This document shows positions 14,524-23,224 of a stretch of 64,000 nucleotides of DNA, one piece after another. The DNA is from Ruminococcaceae bacterium AM07-15. Lineage in GTDB: Bacteria; Bacillota; Clostridia; Oscillospirales; Butyricicoccaceae. Under the pieces are notes generated by a model that searched no databases, was not told the DNA's origin, and was given only the letters and a program-made list of their open reading frames with translations. A program made the translations under genes and the position numbers. Location: contig QUDE01000003.1 in assembly GCA_003477405.1 (NCBI GenBank), forward strand, positions 124,001-188,000. Reading direction: 5' to 3'. Each line of letters begins with the position of its first letter. Position 1 is the first letter of the stretch.

Positions 14524-15903
14524 TTATTTTTGCAGCTTTTTGATCTCCTTCAAGCACCGCTGCATGGCGGTCTCGCCGGATTCGGTTTCAATATCCGGAT
14601 GGGTACCTTCCAGATCGTTGCAGGTTCCGTCCTCATTGAGGAAGTAGAACGGACTAAACCGCACCAACATGCCGCAGTTGGGCATCGCAGCATCCATATT
14701 GGCCGGATTAGCCATTGAACCACCATTCCCGGCTGTCTGTGTTCCTACCACAGTACAAAAATCAGTACCTTTTCCGTATTGAACCAATTGTTCTGCCGAG
14801 GATGCATTGGTACCGTCTGACAAGATCCATAGGCGTCCTTCAAATTCTTTTCCATCGGGATTTTTCTCTTTTGTATAGTCCATCCATACGGTGCTGAAAG
14901 CCACTCCATCGCATCCCTCCAGGGATGCCAAATTGAGATTGGGATAGTCTTCCTGGCTCAACTCAGAAATTTCTTTCAATTTCACCTCCGAATCATTTTC
15001 CGGCCAGCCATCCCACATCTCCACATTCACCGAGCCATTTTTATATGCTGCTACCGATGGATGAGTTAACTTTTTTCCGGCAAAAAGTGGTGCAAATCCA
15101 TCTGTCCAAATGTAAGAGTTTCCGCCGCTATTTTGAGTGATATCGATGATAAAGTCCTGAGCGTCCAGATTTTCCAAACAAAATTTCTGGAGCATTTCCA
15201 CTACGGTACTATTGGATTCTTCTCCGTAAAAATCGAATCCACGCACCATGGCTACGGCAGTATCTCCTTGGCGATACAAATTAACTTTTTTGGAAATCTC
15301 CTGGCTGACAACTTCCCCATCCGCAGCTTCATTGATCTCATTGCTCTGCTCCAAGGACTGAAGTTGTCGTTGATAGATAGGCAGTGTTTCTTGCCACTGA
15401 TAGAAAGCCCGCACTTTGTCTAATTGAAACAGTTCTTTTTGCGTCTCGCTTTCCCAATAACTTCCTTCACTCATATAACGGGAGTATAACATCACATCTA
15501 CCGAACCAATATGTGCAAAATTACCGAATTGTCTACTTAGTTCCGTTATGATCGTGATGAACCCTTCCGCATCCCCATCTGGCAATGCAGCTACTTTTTG
15601 CCTGTATTCCTCTTTCCACTGATCCAGATCGACCCCGTCCGCTTCACGAAGAGCTCCCAATGGAGCGCAATTCTCTTCCAGAGTAGTCCAGAAAAAGTCA
15701 TAATCCTCCAGCATCATGGCGTTGGTGTAAGACGCCGGGTCAAAGGACTCCACCAGCTCCAAGGGGATTTCTTCTTCCTTCTGTTCCTCCTCTTGCTTTT
15801 CCGGCACTGTGTCCTCCTTGGGGGCCGGGTCACTCTTCTGGCAGGCCGAAAGCAGAAGCAGCACGGCCAGCAGCAAACTCCAAACTCTTTTTCTCTGATT
15901 CAT
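14524..15903 (-). CDS. S41 family peptidase-like lipoprotein
   Basis: A 459-aa protein with a lipoprotein signal peptide and lipobox LLLLLSAC (Cys ~21), then an acidic linker of Glu/Lys repeats. The C-terminal half matches the tail-specific protease fold: FIIDITQNSGGNSYIW, an NASSAEQL segment where the S41 catalytic Ser is expected, and VVGTQTAGNGG. AAGGAGG precedes the ATG. It is probably surface-anchored; the substrate is unknown. The gene looks AT-richer than its neighbours, which suggests possible acquisition. Confidence 0.82.
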   Translation of the reverse strand: MNQRKRVWSLLLAVLLLLSACQKSDPAPKEDTVPEKQEEEQKEEEIPLELVESFDPASYTNAMMLEDYDFFWTTLEENCAPLGALREADGVDLDQWKEEYRQKVAALPDGDAEGFITIITELSRQFGNFAHIGSVDVMLYSRYMSEGSYWESETQKELFQLDKVRAFYQWQETLPIYQRQLQSLEQSNEINEAADGEVVSQEISKKVNLYRQGDTAVAMVRGFDFYGEESNSTVVEMLQKFCLENLDAQDFIIDITQNSGGNSYIWTDGFAPLFAGKKLTHPSVAAYKNGSVNVEMWDGWPENDSEVKLKEISELSQEDYPNLNLASLEGCDGVAFSTVWMDYTKEKNPDGKEFEGRLWILSDGTNASSAEQLVQYGKGTDFCTVVGTQTAGNGGSMANPANMDAAMPNCGMLVRFSPFYFLNEDGTCNDLEGTHPDIETESGETAMQRCLKEIKKLQK

Positions 15904-16086
15904 CCCGATTCCTCCTTCGATGCATTTTTATTCGCTTATCTGCAATTCTTAATTTTTCGTTTCTTAAAATATTTTTGCATAATAAATATTTAAACTAATT
16001 TCCAATATTGTATCATACTCTTGAAATATTGAATATGGACAGAATATGAGAAATATTTCCTATAATTTTATGGAAAAAGACAAAAC

Positions 16087-16122
16087 AAAAGCCTCGCCGC
16101 AGACATACCTGCAGCGAGGCTT
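16087..16122 (-). terminator. Terminator of the orphan blaI-like gene
   Basis: A stem GCCTCGC-GCAG with a one-base bulge is followed on the minus strand by a TTTTGTTTTG tract. Confidence 0.8.
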
Positions 16123-16168
16123 GCTTACAATATGGGAAATGACAACTTACACGCAGCAAACGGAACGG

Positions 16169-16564
16169 TTACTTATTTTTGGTACGCCGATCCCGCAGCA
16201 TTTTTTCCAGATCCCGCAGAGTTTCATCATCCACATTGCTGTCATCCAGCAATGCGCTGAAAATACACCGCATGGCCTGTCCCTGGGACTTTTTATAGGA
16301 GGACATGGACTTGATCTGCTGCGCTGCATACTGGGACTCGCTGAGAGCCGGTGCATAGGTCCGGCCATAATGGCTGCCCATCTTCTCAAATCCGGCCACT
16401 TCCACAGCGCCCTTTTCCAGCATGCTGTTGAGCAGAATATGAATAGAACTGTCTTTCCAGCTCTTTTCCTTGGAATTCTCCAGAATTTCTGTCCGGGACA
16501 GGGGATGATCCGCTTCCCACAAAACGGTCATAATTTCCATTTCACTTTTGGTCAATCTCATCAT
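16169..16564 (-). CDS. BlaI/MecI/CopY family transcriptional regulator (orphan)
   Basis: A 131-aa winged-helix repressor. The N-terminus LTKSEMEIMTVLWEADHPLSRTEIL and the SSIHILLNSMLEKGAV segment match the BlaI DNA-binding domain; the C-terminal helices would give dimerisation. It has no adjacent BlaR1-type peptidase, unlike the second BlaI homologue at 23533. GGATGAG precedes the start, where two ATGs occur in tandem. Its target may be its own promoter, where a palindrome is visible, or the S41 lipoprotein gene downstream. Confidence 0.88.
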   Translation of the reverse strand: MMRLTKSEMEIMTVLWEADHPLSRTEILENSKEKSWKDSSIHILLNSMLEKGAVEVAGFEKMGSHYGRTYAPALSESQYAAQQIKSMSSYKKSQGQAMRCIFSALLDDSNVDDETLRDLEKMLRDRRTKNK

Positions 16565-16615
16565 TTTTGTCTCATCCTTTTTCTATCCCTATTTTGTACA
16601 GCTATCTTACTATTT

Positions 16616-16662
16616 AATATAACCTCTCAAAGCAAAAGTGTCAATCATTATTGTTCAATAAT
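16616..16662 (-). promoter_or_regulatory. Promoter and palindrome upstream of the orphan blaI-like gene
   Basis: Minus-strand TTGACA (16644-16639) and TATATT (16621-16616) are spaced by 17 bp. A palindrome ATTATTG-TT-CAATAAT (16647-16662) lies immediately upstream of the -35 and is a candidate operator. Nothing else was recognised in the rest of 16565-16849. Confidence 0.75.
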
Positions 16663-16849
16663 ATTTTCTATTACTGAATTCCTCTTTCCTCGGAAAAGAT
16701 TTCACAGCTTATTCCGGATATTTCAGAGAACTTTTTTGAAAAAAGGGATGCAAATATCCGGGAGCTGTGATATAATTATTTGTCAAAATGGCGCGGAGGA
16801 CATCCTCCGCCCTTTCTGTGATTCTATTCTCTTTTGAGGAGTGACATAC

Positions 16850-18667
16850 TTGCTGAGAAACGATTTGCGCAACATCGCCATTATCGCCCATGTCGACCAC
16901 GGCAAAACCACCCTGGTGGACGAAATGCTCAAACAGGGCGGCGCTTTCCGTGAAAACCAGGCCGTGCAGGACCGGGTGATGGACAACAATGCCATCGAAC
17001 GGGAGCGTGGTATCACCATCCTGGCCAAGAACACCTCTGTCCACTATAAGGATGTAAAGATCAACATCATCGACACCCCCGGCCACGCCGACTTCGGCGG
17101 CGAAGTGGAACGGGTGCTGAAAATGGTGGACGGCGTCCTTTTGCTGGTAGACGCCTTTGAAGGCCCCATGCCCCAGACCCGTTTTGTCTTGCAGAAGGCG
17201 TTGGAACTGGGCCACAAGATCATCGTTGTGGTCAACAAAGTAGACCGCCCCGACGCCCGTCCTCTGGAAGTAGTGGACGAAGTGCTGGAGCTTCTGCTGG
17301 ATCTGGACGCCACCGAAGAGCAGATCGAATCCCCCGTCATCTTCTGCTCCGGCCGTCAGGGTACTGCTTCCCTGGCCCCCGACGACGCCGGCAGCGATCT
17401 GGTGCCCCTGTTTGAAACCATTCTGAGCCACATCGATGCCCCGGAATATGTGGAAGGCCCCACCAAGGTGCTGGTCTCCTCCATCGACTACAACGACTAT
17501 GTAGGCCGTATCGCCATCGGCCGCATCGAGCGTGGTCAGCTGCGCCAGAACCAGGAAGTAGCCGTGGTGGATTACCACAACCCCGATGTGTCCTACAAAG
17601 CCAAGATCGTCTCCATGTACCAGTTTGAAGGCTTGCAGCGGGTGCCTGTGGCCCAGGCCACCGGCGGAGACATTGTGGCCTTCTCCGGTATCGCCGGCAT
17701 CAACATCGGCAACACCGTGTGCGACACCTCTGCCGTGGAGGCCGTACCTTTTGTAAAGATCTCCGAGCCCACTGTGGAAATGGTCTTCTCGGTGAACGAC
17801 AGCCCCTTTGCCGGCCGGGAAGGCAAATTCGTCACCTCCCGCCAGATCCGCGACCGCTTGATGCGGGAACTGCTGCGTGATGTGTCCCTGCGGGTGGAAG
17901 AAACCGACAGCGCTGATGCCTTCCGTGTGCTGGGCCGGGGCGAAATGCACCTGTCCATTCTGGTAGAAAACATGCGCCGGGAAGGTTATGAGCTCCAGGT
18001 AGGCCCCCCGCGGGTGCTCTACAAGACCATCGACGGGGTCAAGTGCGAACCCATCGAAGAGCTGGTCATTGACATTCCCGAGGACGCTCTGGGCTCTGTC
18101 ATGGAAAAAATGGGCTCCCGCAAGGCGGAAATGACCCATATGACTCCCCAGGGCAGCCGGGTACGGCTGGAGTTCCTGATCCCCTCCCGTGGCCTCTTCG
18201 GTTATCGCAGTGAATTCCTCACCGACACCCGGGGCGAAGGCATCATGAACACCATCTTCCACGGCTACGAACCCTACAAAGGAGATATCGCCCGTCGGAA
18301 TACCGGCTCCCTTATCGCCTTTGAAACCGGCGAGGCGGTGACCTATGGCCTCTACAATGCCCAGGAACGGGGTACACTGTTCATCACCCCCGGCACCCCG
18401 GTTTACGCCGGCATGGTGGTGGGATACTCCCCCAAATCCCAGGACCTGGATGTGAATGTGTGCAAAAAGAAGCATGTGACCAACATGCGGGCCTCGGGCA
18501 GCGACGAAGCATTGCGCCTGACTCCCCCCACCGTTCTCAGCCTGGACGCCAGCCTGGAATTCCTCAGCGATGACGAGCTTTTGGAGGTCACCCCCAAGAA
18601 CCTGCGCATCCGCAAGCGGGAACTGGATCGGGCCCAGCGTCTCCGGGCCGCCAGCAAAAACAAATAA
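16850..18667 (+). CDS. typA: Translational GTPase TypA/BipA
   Basis: A 605-aa protein with AHVDHGKTTLVDEML, ERGITI, DTPGHADFGGEVERVL and NKVDRPDARP, and the TypA C-terminal region (LSRGLFGYRSEFL-like, VTNMRASGSDEALRL). The start is TTG at 16850: GAGGAGT at 16836-16842 has correct spacing for it, while it would overlap an upstream in-frame GTG. BipA binds 70S ribosomes and assists 50S assembly under stress. It is monocistronic with its own terminator. Confidence 0.97.
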   Translation: MLRNDLRNIAIIAHVDHGKTTLVDEMLKQGGAFRENQAVQDRVMDNNAIERERGITILAKNTSVHYKDVKINIIDTPGHADFGGEVERVLKMVDGVLLLVDAFEGPMPQTRFVLQKALELGHKIIVVVNKVDRPDARPLEVVDEVLELLLDLDATEEQIESPVIFCSGRQGTASLAPDDAGSDLVPLFETILSHIDAPEYVEGPTKVLVSSIDYNDYVGRIAIGRIERGQLRQNQEVAVVDYHNPDVSYKAKIVSMYQFEGLQRVPVAQATGGDIVAFSGIAGINIGNTVCDTSAVEAVPFVKISEPTVEMVFSVNDSPFAGREGKFVTSRQIRDRLMRELLRDVSLRVEETDSADAFRVLGRGEMHLSILVENMRREGYELQVGPPRVLYKTIDGVKCEPIEELVIDIPEDALGSVMEKMGSRKAEMTHMTPQGSRVRLEFLIPSRGLFGYRSEFLTDTRGEGIMNTIFHGYEPYKGDIARRNTGSLIAFETGEAVTYGLYNAQERGTLFITPGTPVYAGMVVGYSPKSQDLDVNVCKKKHVTNMRASGSDEALRLTPPTVLSLDASLEFLSDDELLEVTPKNLRIRKRELDRAQRLRAASKNK

Positions 18668-18680
18668 CAAACCAAAATCA

Positions 18681-18713
18681 AAATGCCGCAGGAAATTCCC
18701 TGCGGCATTTTTT
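18681..18713. terminator. Bidirectional terminator between typA and the GNAT gene
   Basis: The stem ATGCCGCAGG pairs with CCTGCGGCAT and is followed by TTTTTT on the plus strand. Confidence 0.9.
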
Positions 18714-18721
18714 CTTTTCTT

Positions 18722-19252
18722 CTATTCTTTCCAGTCTTGCCGGATCATGGCATAGAGACACACATCCCGGAAGTTTTTTCCTTCCCGGTGGTAGTGGCGC
18801 AGCACTCCTTCTTTCATCAGCCCGGCCTTTTCCATGGCCCGGCAAGCCCGGGCATTGTCCGAAAGGGCGTAGGCTTCGGCCCGCTCCAATTTGAGCATGG
18901 CAAAGGCCAGGTGCAAAAGAGCCTGGGTGATCTCGACGGCGTAGCCCTCCCCCCAGTACTCCGGCAGCAGATTGCATCCCAACCGGCAGCGGCTATAATC
19001 CTTCTCCACTTGCAGAATTCCCGCTTCCCCGATGTAAGTGCCATCCTTCAGGCACAGGGCCCGGTAGCCCACATCGCTGGAGATCTGATGGGAGATCAGG
19101 TCCCCCAGGAGCTTGGAAGCCTCCCCCTTTTGAGAAATGGCTTTTTCCCGGCTTTGTTCCCACACCTGCGCCTGAGAATGCAGGCCGAAATAGGCGTCCA
19201 GATCTTCCGGACGGTAGTCCCGCAGAAGCAAGCGGGCCGTTTGAATCTTCAT
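18722..19252 (-). CDS. GNAT family N-acetyltransferase (RimJ/RimL-like)
   Basis: A 176-aa protein starting MKIQTARLLLRDYRPEDLDAY, with the acetyl-CoA-binding region around CNLLPEYWGEGYAVEITQAL and NARACRAMEKAGLMKEGVLR, typical of acetyltransferases related to RimL. GGAGGG precedes the ATG at 19252. The substrate cannot be inferred. It is separated from nrdJ upstream by a long palindromic terminator and may use its own promoter. Confidence 0.88.
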   Translation of the reverse strand: MKIQTARLLLRDYRPEDLDAYFGLHSQAQVWEQSREKAISQKGEASKLLGDLISHQISSDVGYRALCLKDGTYIGEAGILQVEKDYSRCRLGCNLLPEYWGEGYAVEITQALLHLAFAMLKLERAEAYALSDNARACRAMEKAGLMKEGVLRHYHREGKNFRDVCLYAMIRQDWKE

Positions 19253-19306
19253 GGTGTTCCCTCCATCCGCCGTAGGGCGGTTTTTTCTCATTTTCATTCG
19301 CTTGGC

Positions 19307-19340
19307 AAAAGGACCGGGGAAGATCTTCCCCGGTCCTTTT
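19307..19340. terminator. 34-bp perfect palindrome, terminator of nrdJ
   Basis: AAAAGGACCGGGGAAGA is followed directly by its reverse complement, giving A-run and T-run ends. It is suited to end nrdJ transcription on the minus strand. Confidence 0.9.
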
Positions 19341-19396
19341 AGTTTACCACTTTTTCATACAGTGTGAATGGCTAAATTGTAAATAAGGCAAAAGAA

Positions 19397-21679
19397 TCAA
19401 CCGCACTTGGAATAGCCGCACTGACGGCAGATGACGCAGCCGCCTTCATGCACCACCGGTGCGCCGCATTCAGGGCAGAACCGCATCCCGGCAATGGAAT
19501 GATCCATTTCCTCTTCCTGGGCTCCCTGGTTCAGCTCCCGCTCCATTTCCTGCACGGCCGAAGGCATCTGGCCCCCATTCTGGCTGCGCATCACCTTTTC
19601 AATGGCCCGGGCGATGGCATCGGGGCAGGAAGTCACCTTCATCCCCGGTTGGCGGATGGTGGACGGACAGCGGATGCCCTTCAGCTGGCCGATGATGGTC
19701 TGCACATCGATGCCGCTGCGCAGGGCGATGGACACCAGGCGTGCGGTGGCTTCCGACTGGCTGGGGCAACCGCCATGACGACCGGTGTTGGTAAAGACCT
19801 CACAGATGCCGTTTTCGTCGTAATTCACCGTCACATACAGATTGCCGCAGCCGATCTTCACCTTTTCGGTGATGCCCATGGTCACCGCCGGACGGGGCCG
19901 GGGCTCCAGACGGTTCTGCTGCTGCGCCGGGCTGGGTGCGGCCTGGGGCGCTTCATCGCTTTTGGCTTCCTTGCTCACCTTGCCGATGTTGAGCACCTGG
20001 GAGCCGCGGCTGCCGTCCCGATAGATGGTGACACCCTTGCAGCCCAGCTCATAGGCCAGCCGGTAAACCTTGTCCACATCCTCTCTGGTAGCCGAATGGG
20101 GGAAATTCACCGTTTTGGACACGGCGTTGTCGGTGTGCTTCTGGAATGCGGCCTGCATCCGGATATGCCACTGGGGCGACACATCGTGGGCACAGACAAA
20201 CACATCCTTGATGTCCTGAGGAATCTCCTCAATGTGCTGCAAAGAGCCCTGGGCAATGACTTTTTTCATCAGCTCGTCACTGTAAAGGCCCCGCTCCTCC
20301 AAGCGGCGGCGGAGCAGAGGATTGACCTCGATCAGCTCATCCCCGTCCATCACATTGCGAATGAAGGCGAATGCGAACACCGGCTCCACCCCGCCGGAAA
20401 CACCGGCGATGATGGACAGGGTGCCGGTGGGCGCAATGGTGGTGACAGTGGCGTTGCGGATGGGAGTTTCGTCTTTGTAGATGCTCTCTCCAAAGAGGGG
20501 GAAGGCCCCTCTGGTTTCGGCCAGGCGGCGGCTCTGTTCCTTGGCCCGCCGCTGGATAAAGCCCATGATCTGCTGACCGATCTCCACGCCCTCCTGGGAG
20601 TTATAAGACACGCCCAGCAGCATAAGCAAATCGGCAAAGGCCATGACTCCCAGACCCACTTTCCGGGTGAGCTTTGTCACCCGGTCGATCTCCGGGATGG
20701 GATATTTGTTCACATCGATTACATTGTCCAAAAAGTGGACGGCAATGTCCACTGTCTGTCCCAGCTTGTCCCAGTCGATCTCCTTTTTTCCTTCTCCCTT
20801 AACCATCTGGGCCAGGTTGATGGAACCCAGGTTGCAGGATTCGTAAGGCAGCAGGGGCTGTTCGCCGCAGGGGTTTGTGGACTCGATGCGGCCCTGGGAG
20901 GGCACCACATTGTCCCGGTTGAGCCGGTCGATAAAGACGATACCCGGCTCGCCGTTGCGCCAGGCGGCGTCCACGATCTTGTCATAGACTTCCCGGGCAT
21001 TGAGGCGGCCCACTTCCTGCTTTGTGCGGGGATCGATGAGGGGATAGTCCTCCCCGGCCAGCACGGCCTGCATAAAGCCCTCGGTGATGGCCACGGAAAT
21101 ATTGAAGTTATTGATCTCGTTGTTATCGCTTTTGCAGGAGATAAAATCCAGAATATCGGGATGGTCCACCTGGAGGATGCCCATATTGGCCCCCCGGCGG
21201 GTACCGCCCTGCTTCACCGCTTCGGTAGCGGTGTTGAACACCTTCATAAAGCTGATGGGGCCGGAAGCCACACCGCCGGTGGAATTGACCACACTGCCCC
21301 GGGGACGCAGACGGGAGAAGGAAAAGCCTGTGCCGCCGCCGGATTTGTGAATGAGGGCGGCCTGCTTCACCGCTTCAAAAATTTCCTCCATGCTGTCGCC
21401 CACCGGCAGAACAAAGCAGGCCGAAAGCTGACCCAGCTCCCGCCCGGCGTTCATCAGGGTGGGAGAATTGGGCAAAAACCGAAGATCGGTCATGGTGTCG
21501 TAAAATTCCTGAGCCGTTTTCTCCACATCGGCCTGGGGATCATAATTCCGATCGGCCTGAGCAATGGCACTGGCCACCCGCTGGAACAGCTGGGGCGCCG
21601 TTTCCAGCGCTTTGCCCTGGGCATCCCGGATCAAATAGCGTTTTTCCAACACCGTTTTGGCGTTTTCCGTAATATTCAT
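19397..21679 (-). CDS. nrdJ: Class II (adenosylcobalamin-dependent) ribonucleotide reductase
   Basis: A 760-aa protein converting ribonucleotides to deoxyribonucleotides using B12. Seen: LPNSPTLMNAGRELGQLSACF, GGTGFSFSRLRP, NPCGEQPLLPYESCNLGSIN with catalytic Cys/Glu residues, TTIAPTGTLSIIAG, and a C-terminal zinc-ribbon-like FCPECGAPV...CRQCGYSKCG. An AGGAGGAG ribosome site precedes the ATG. It is oxygen-independent, as expected in an anaerobe. The promoter is overlapped by an NrdR box, with a second box 32 bp downstream. Confidence 0.96.
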   Translation of the reverse strand: MNITENAKTVLEKRYLIRDAQGKALETAPQLFQRVASAIAQADRNYDPQADVEKTAQEFYDTMTDLRFLPNSPTLMNAGRELGQLSACFVLPVGDSMEEIFEAVKQAALIHKSGGGTGFSFSRLRPRGSVVNSTGGVASGPISFMKVFNTATEAVKQGGTRRGANMGILQVDHPDILDFISCKSDNNEINNFNISVAITEGFMQAVLAGEDYPLIDPRTKQEVGRLNAREVYDKIVDAAWRNGEPGIVFIDRLNRDNVVPSQGRIESTNPCGEQPLLPYESCNLGSINLAQMVKGEGKKEIDWDKLGQTVDIAVHFLDNVIDVNKYPIPEIDRVTKLTRKVGLGVMAFADLLMLLGVSYNSQEGVEIGQQIMGFIQRRAKEQSRRLAETRGAFPLFGESIYKDETPIRNATVTTIAPTGTLSIIAGVSGGVEPVFAFAFIRNVMDGDELIEVNPLLRRRLEERGLYSDELMKKVIAQGSLQHIEEIPQDIKDVFVCAHDVSPQWHIRMQAAFQKHTDNAVSKTVNFPHSATREDVDKVYRLAYELGCKGVTIYRDGSRGSQVLNIGKVSKEAKSDEAPQAAPSPAQQQNRLEPRPRPAVTMGITEKVKIGCGNLYVTVNYDENGICEVFTNTGRHGGCPSQSEATARLVSIALRSGIDVQTIIGQLKGIRCPSTIRQPGMKVTSCPDAIARAIEKVMRSQNGGQMPSAVQEMERELNQGAQEEEMDHSIAGMRFCPECGAPVVHEGGCVICRQCGYSKCG

Positions 21680-21722
21680 GCTCTTTTCTCTCCTCCTGCC
21701 GCAGCCCCCAAGAGCCCGGCGT

Positions 21723-21792
21723 TTCCTGTAAATTGTATGTTCTCTTTTTAAAACCCGCTATATATTGTATCTTCCCCATCTTCCCCTGTCAA
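21723..21792 (-). promoter_or_regulatory. nrdJ promoter with two NrdR boxes
   Basis: Minus-strand TTGACA (21792-21787) and TACAAT (21769-21764) are 17 bp apart. An NrdR-box-like 16-mer at 21755-21770 has a perfect core CAATATATAG and covers the -10. A weaker box sits at 21723-21738. Their centres are 32 bp apart, about three helical turns, as is typical for cooperative NrdR binding. Confidence 0.8.
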
Positions 21793-21910
21793 TCGCAATT
21801 CTTGGGAAGCGGGGATTTTGTCCACACTGACGAAAAAGCGCATCTCTGTTTTTCCTCTCCTATCTTAACTGCCCATTTCCCGATTTGTCGTACTAATTGT
21901 TCCCTCACTG

Positions 21911-22002
21911 CATAGAATGGTCTATGGAACCGCTGCAGCCTGTTCATATTTACGATTTTTTTACAATTTTGTTGTTGCAAATGCACAAACTTTCCCTATA
22001 CT
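21911..22002 (+). promoter_or_regulatory. Promoter and upstream inverted repeat of the 31-aa peptide gene
   Basis: TTGCAA at 21975-21980 and TATACT at 21997-22002 have a 16-bp spacer. A perfect inverted repeat CATAGA-ATGG-TCTATG (21911-21926) lies ~50 bp upstream of the -35 and may bind a regulator. The rest of 21793-21910 shows nothing I recognise. Confidence 0.7.
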
Positions 22003-22033
22003 GTATTTGTAATAAGGAAGAAAGGAGGAGCAT

Positions 22034-22129
22034 ATGAAAAACACCACAAATGCCATCAAGGCCGTTTCCGTGGGCGATCTGGACGATTTCATTTTCGGTG
22101 GGGAGACCCCCTATGTGAGCCAGAAATAG
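22034..22129 (+). CDS. 31-aa peptide with double-glycine-like motif
   Basis: ATG at 22034 follows AAAGGAGGAG at 22021-22030 and encodes 31 residues. Its second half reads GDLDDFIFGG and then an 8-residue tail ETPYVSQK. The unit has its own promoter and is followed by three hairpin terminators, so it is a real, independent small transcript. The LxxxIxGG spacing is one residue off the classical double-glycine leader (LxxIxGG). It could be a secreted signal or modified peptide precursor, but no exporter or maturase is adjacent. The function is unknown. Confidence 0.7.
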   Translation: MKNTTNAIKAVSVGDLDDFIFGGETPYVSQK

Positions 22130-22152
22130 CCTGGGCCTTTCCGGCGGTCATC

Positions 22153-22240
22153 CACTGCTTCGGCAGTTTTATCATAGCGGCAGCTGCGGGCTGCTGCCTT
22201 TTTTGTTTTTTAGGGCAGGAAGCATCCTGCCCTGTTTTTT
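22153..22240 (+). terminator. Three consecutive hairpins after the peptide gene
   Basis: ACTGC-TTCG-GCAGT-TTTAT (22154-22171), a GGCAGC/GCTGCC hairpin followed by TTTTTTGTTTTTT (22177-22210), and AGGGCAGGA-AGCA-TCCTGCCCT-GTTTTTT (22212-22240). Confidence 0.85.
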
Positions 22241-22301
22241 GTTTGCTTTTTGCCGGAAAAAACGGTATTCTGTTACTATCTGATGAAAGGGGGGAAAAAC
22301 C

Positions 22302-23222
22302 GTGAGCACTTATCGCGAGCGGATGGAAGCTTATGCCCATCATGCGGCTCTCCTGGCTTCCCAGGACAACACCCCCACTCTGCGCCAGGCCGCCCGCTGG
22401 ATCAAAGAGGCGGATAAAATCGTAGTGGGCGGGGCCGCCGGTCTCTCGGCCGCCGGTGGGATGGACTATATGAGTCATGAGACCTTGGAGCAGGTCTTTC
22501 CCCAGCTTTCCCAAAAAGGGTATGACCATTTTTGGAAAGCCCTGTGGGACCCGGAGCGCACGCAGGAACAGAAATGGGCCATGCTGGCCGCCGAAGCCCT
22601 GTGGGCCCGGTTTGACTACCCGGTGATCTCCGCCTATACCCATCTGCTCCGCATTCTGAAAGACAAAGACTATTTTGTCCTCACCAGCAACATCGACGGC
22701 CAGTTCATCAAAGCGGGTTTTGATCCCCAGCGGGTCTTTGAACCCCAAGGTTCCATCGCCCTTTTGCAGTGCTCCCGCCCCTGCTGCGACACGCTGTGGG
22801 ACGGAGAACCTTTTTACCGGCAGATCGCCCGGGACATCGATCCTGTTTCCTTCTCCTGCCCCACAGAGGACATCCCCCACTGCCCCCACTGCGGCGCTCC
22901 CCTGGTGCAGAACCTGCGGGGACCGGACTGCTTTATCCCCCGGGAGACCATGAAGAACAGACAGCCCTTTGAGGATTTTATGAAAGAGGCCGAACACTCC
23001 TCCACCCTGTTTCTGGAGCTGGGGGTGGGTTTCAACTCCCCTGGCCTGATCCGTCACTATTTCCAGCGCCTCACCTGGCTATGGCCAAATGCCCGGCTGA
23101 TCCGCTTCAACCGGGACTACCCCTCCACTCCCAAAAAGCTGGGAGAGCGGGCCTTGCCGGTGGGCGGCGATCTGAAAGAAAACCTACTGAAACTGGACCG
23201 CTTTTGCCAGGAAGAACAATAA
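22302..23222 (+). CDS. Sir2 family protein, SirTM-like
   Basis: A 306-aa sirtuin-fold protein with GTG start and AAGGGGGG upstream. The NAD-binding loop is GGAAGLSAAGGMDYMS; SNIDGQF corresponds to the canonical QNIDGLH. The position of the catalytic His (usually LHGS) reads EPQGS, i.e. Gln. Zinc-site cysteines occur as CSRPCC and CPHCG. A Gln there and the LELGVGFNSPG segment are, as I recall, features of the macrodomain-linked SirTM class that ADP-ribosylates lipoyl carrier proteins, but no macrodomain, GcvH-like or lipoate ligase gene is adjacent. ADP-ribosyltransferase activity is inference. Confidence 0.8.
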   Translation: MSTYRERMEAYAHHAALLASQDNTPTLRQAARWIKEADKIVVGGAAGLSAAGGMDYMSHETLEQVFPQLSQKGYDHFWKALWDPERTQEQKWAMLAAEALWARFDYPVISAYTHLLRILKDKDYFVLTSNIDGQFIKAGFDPQRVFEPQGSIALLQCSRPCCDTLWDGEPFYRQIARDIDPVSFSCPTEDIPHCPHCGAPLVQNLRGPDCFIPRETMKNRQPFEDFMKEAEHSSTLFLELGVGFNSPGLIRHYFQRLTWLWPNARLIRFNRDYPSTPKKLGERALPVGGDLKENLLKLDRFCQEEQ

Positions 23223-23224
23223 CG

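Noticed and set aside
19448..21751. A 767-codon plus-strand frame opposite nrdJ, and similar long frames opposite typA and the GTPase-NYN gene
   Set aside because: All are antisense shadows of recognised genes with no family resemblance or ribosome sites.
22034..22129. Confident classification of the 31-aa peptide as a bacteriocin
   Set aside because: The leader consensus is off by one residue and there is no immunity, maturation or export gene next to it.
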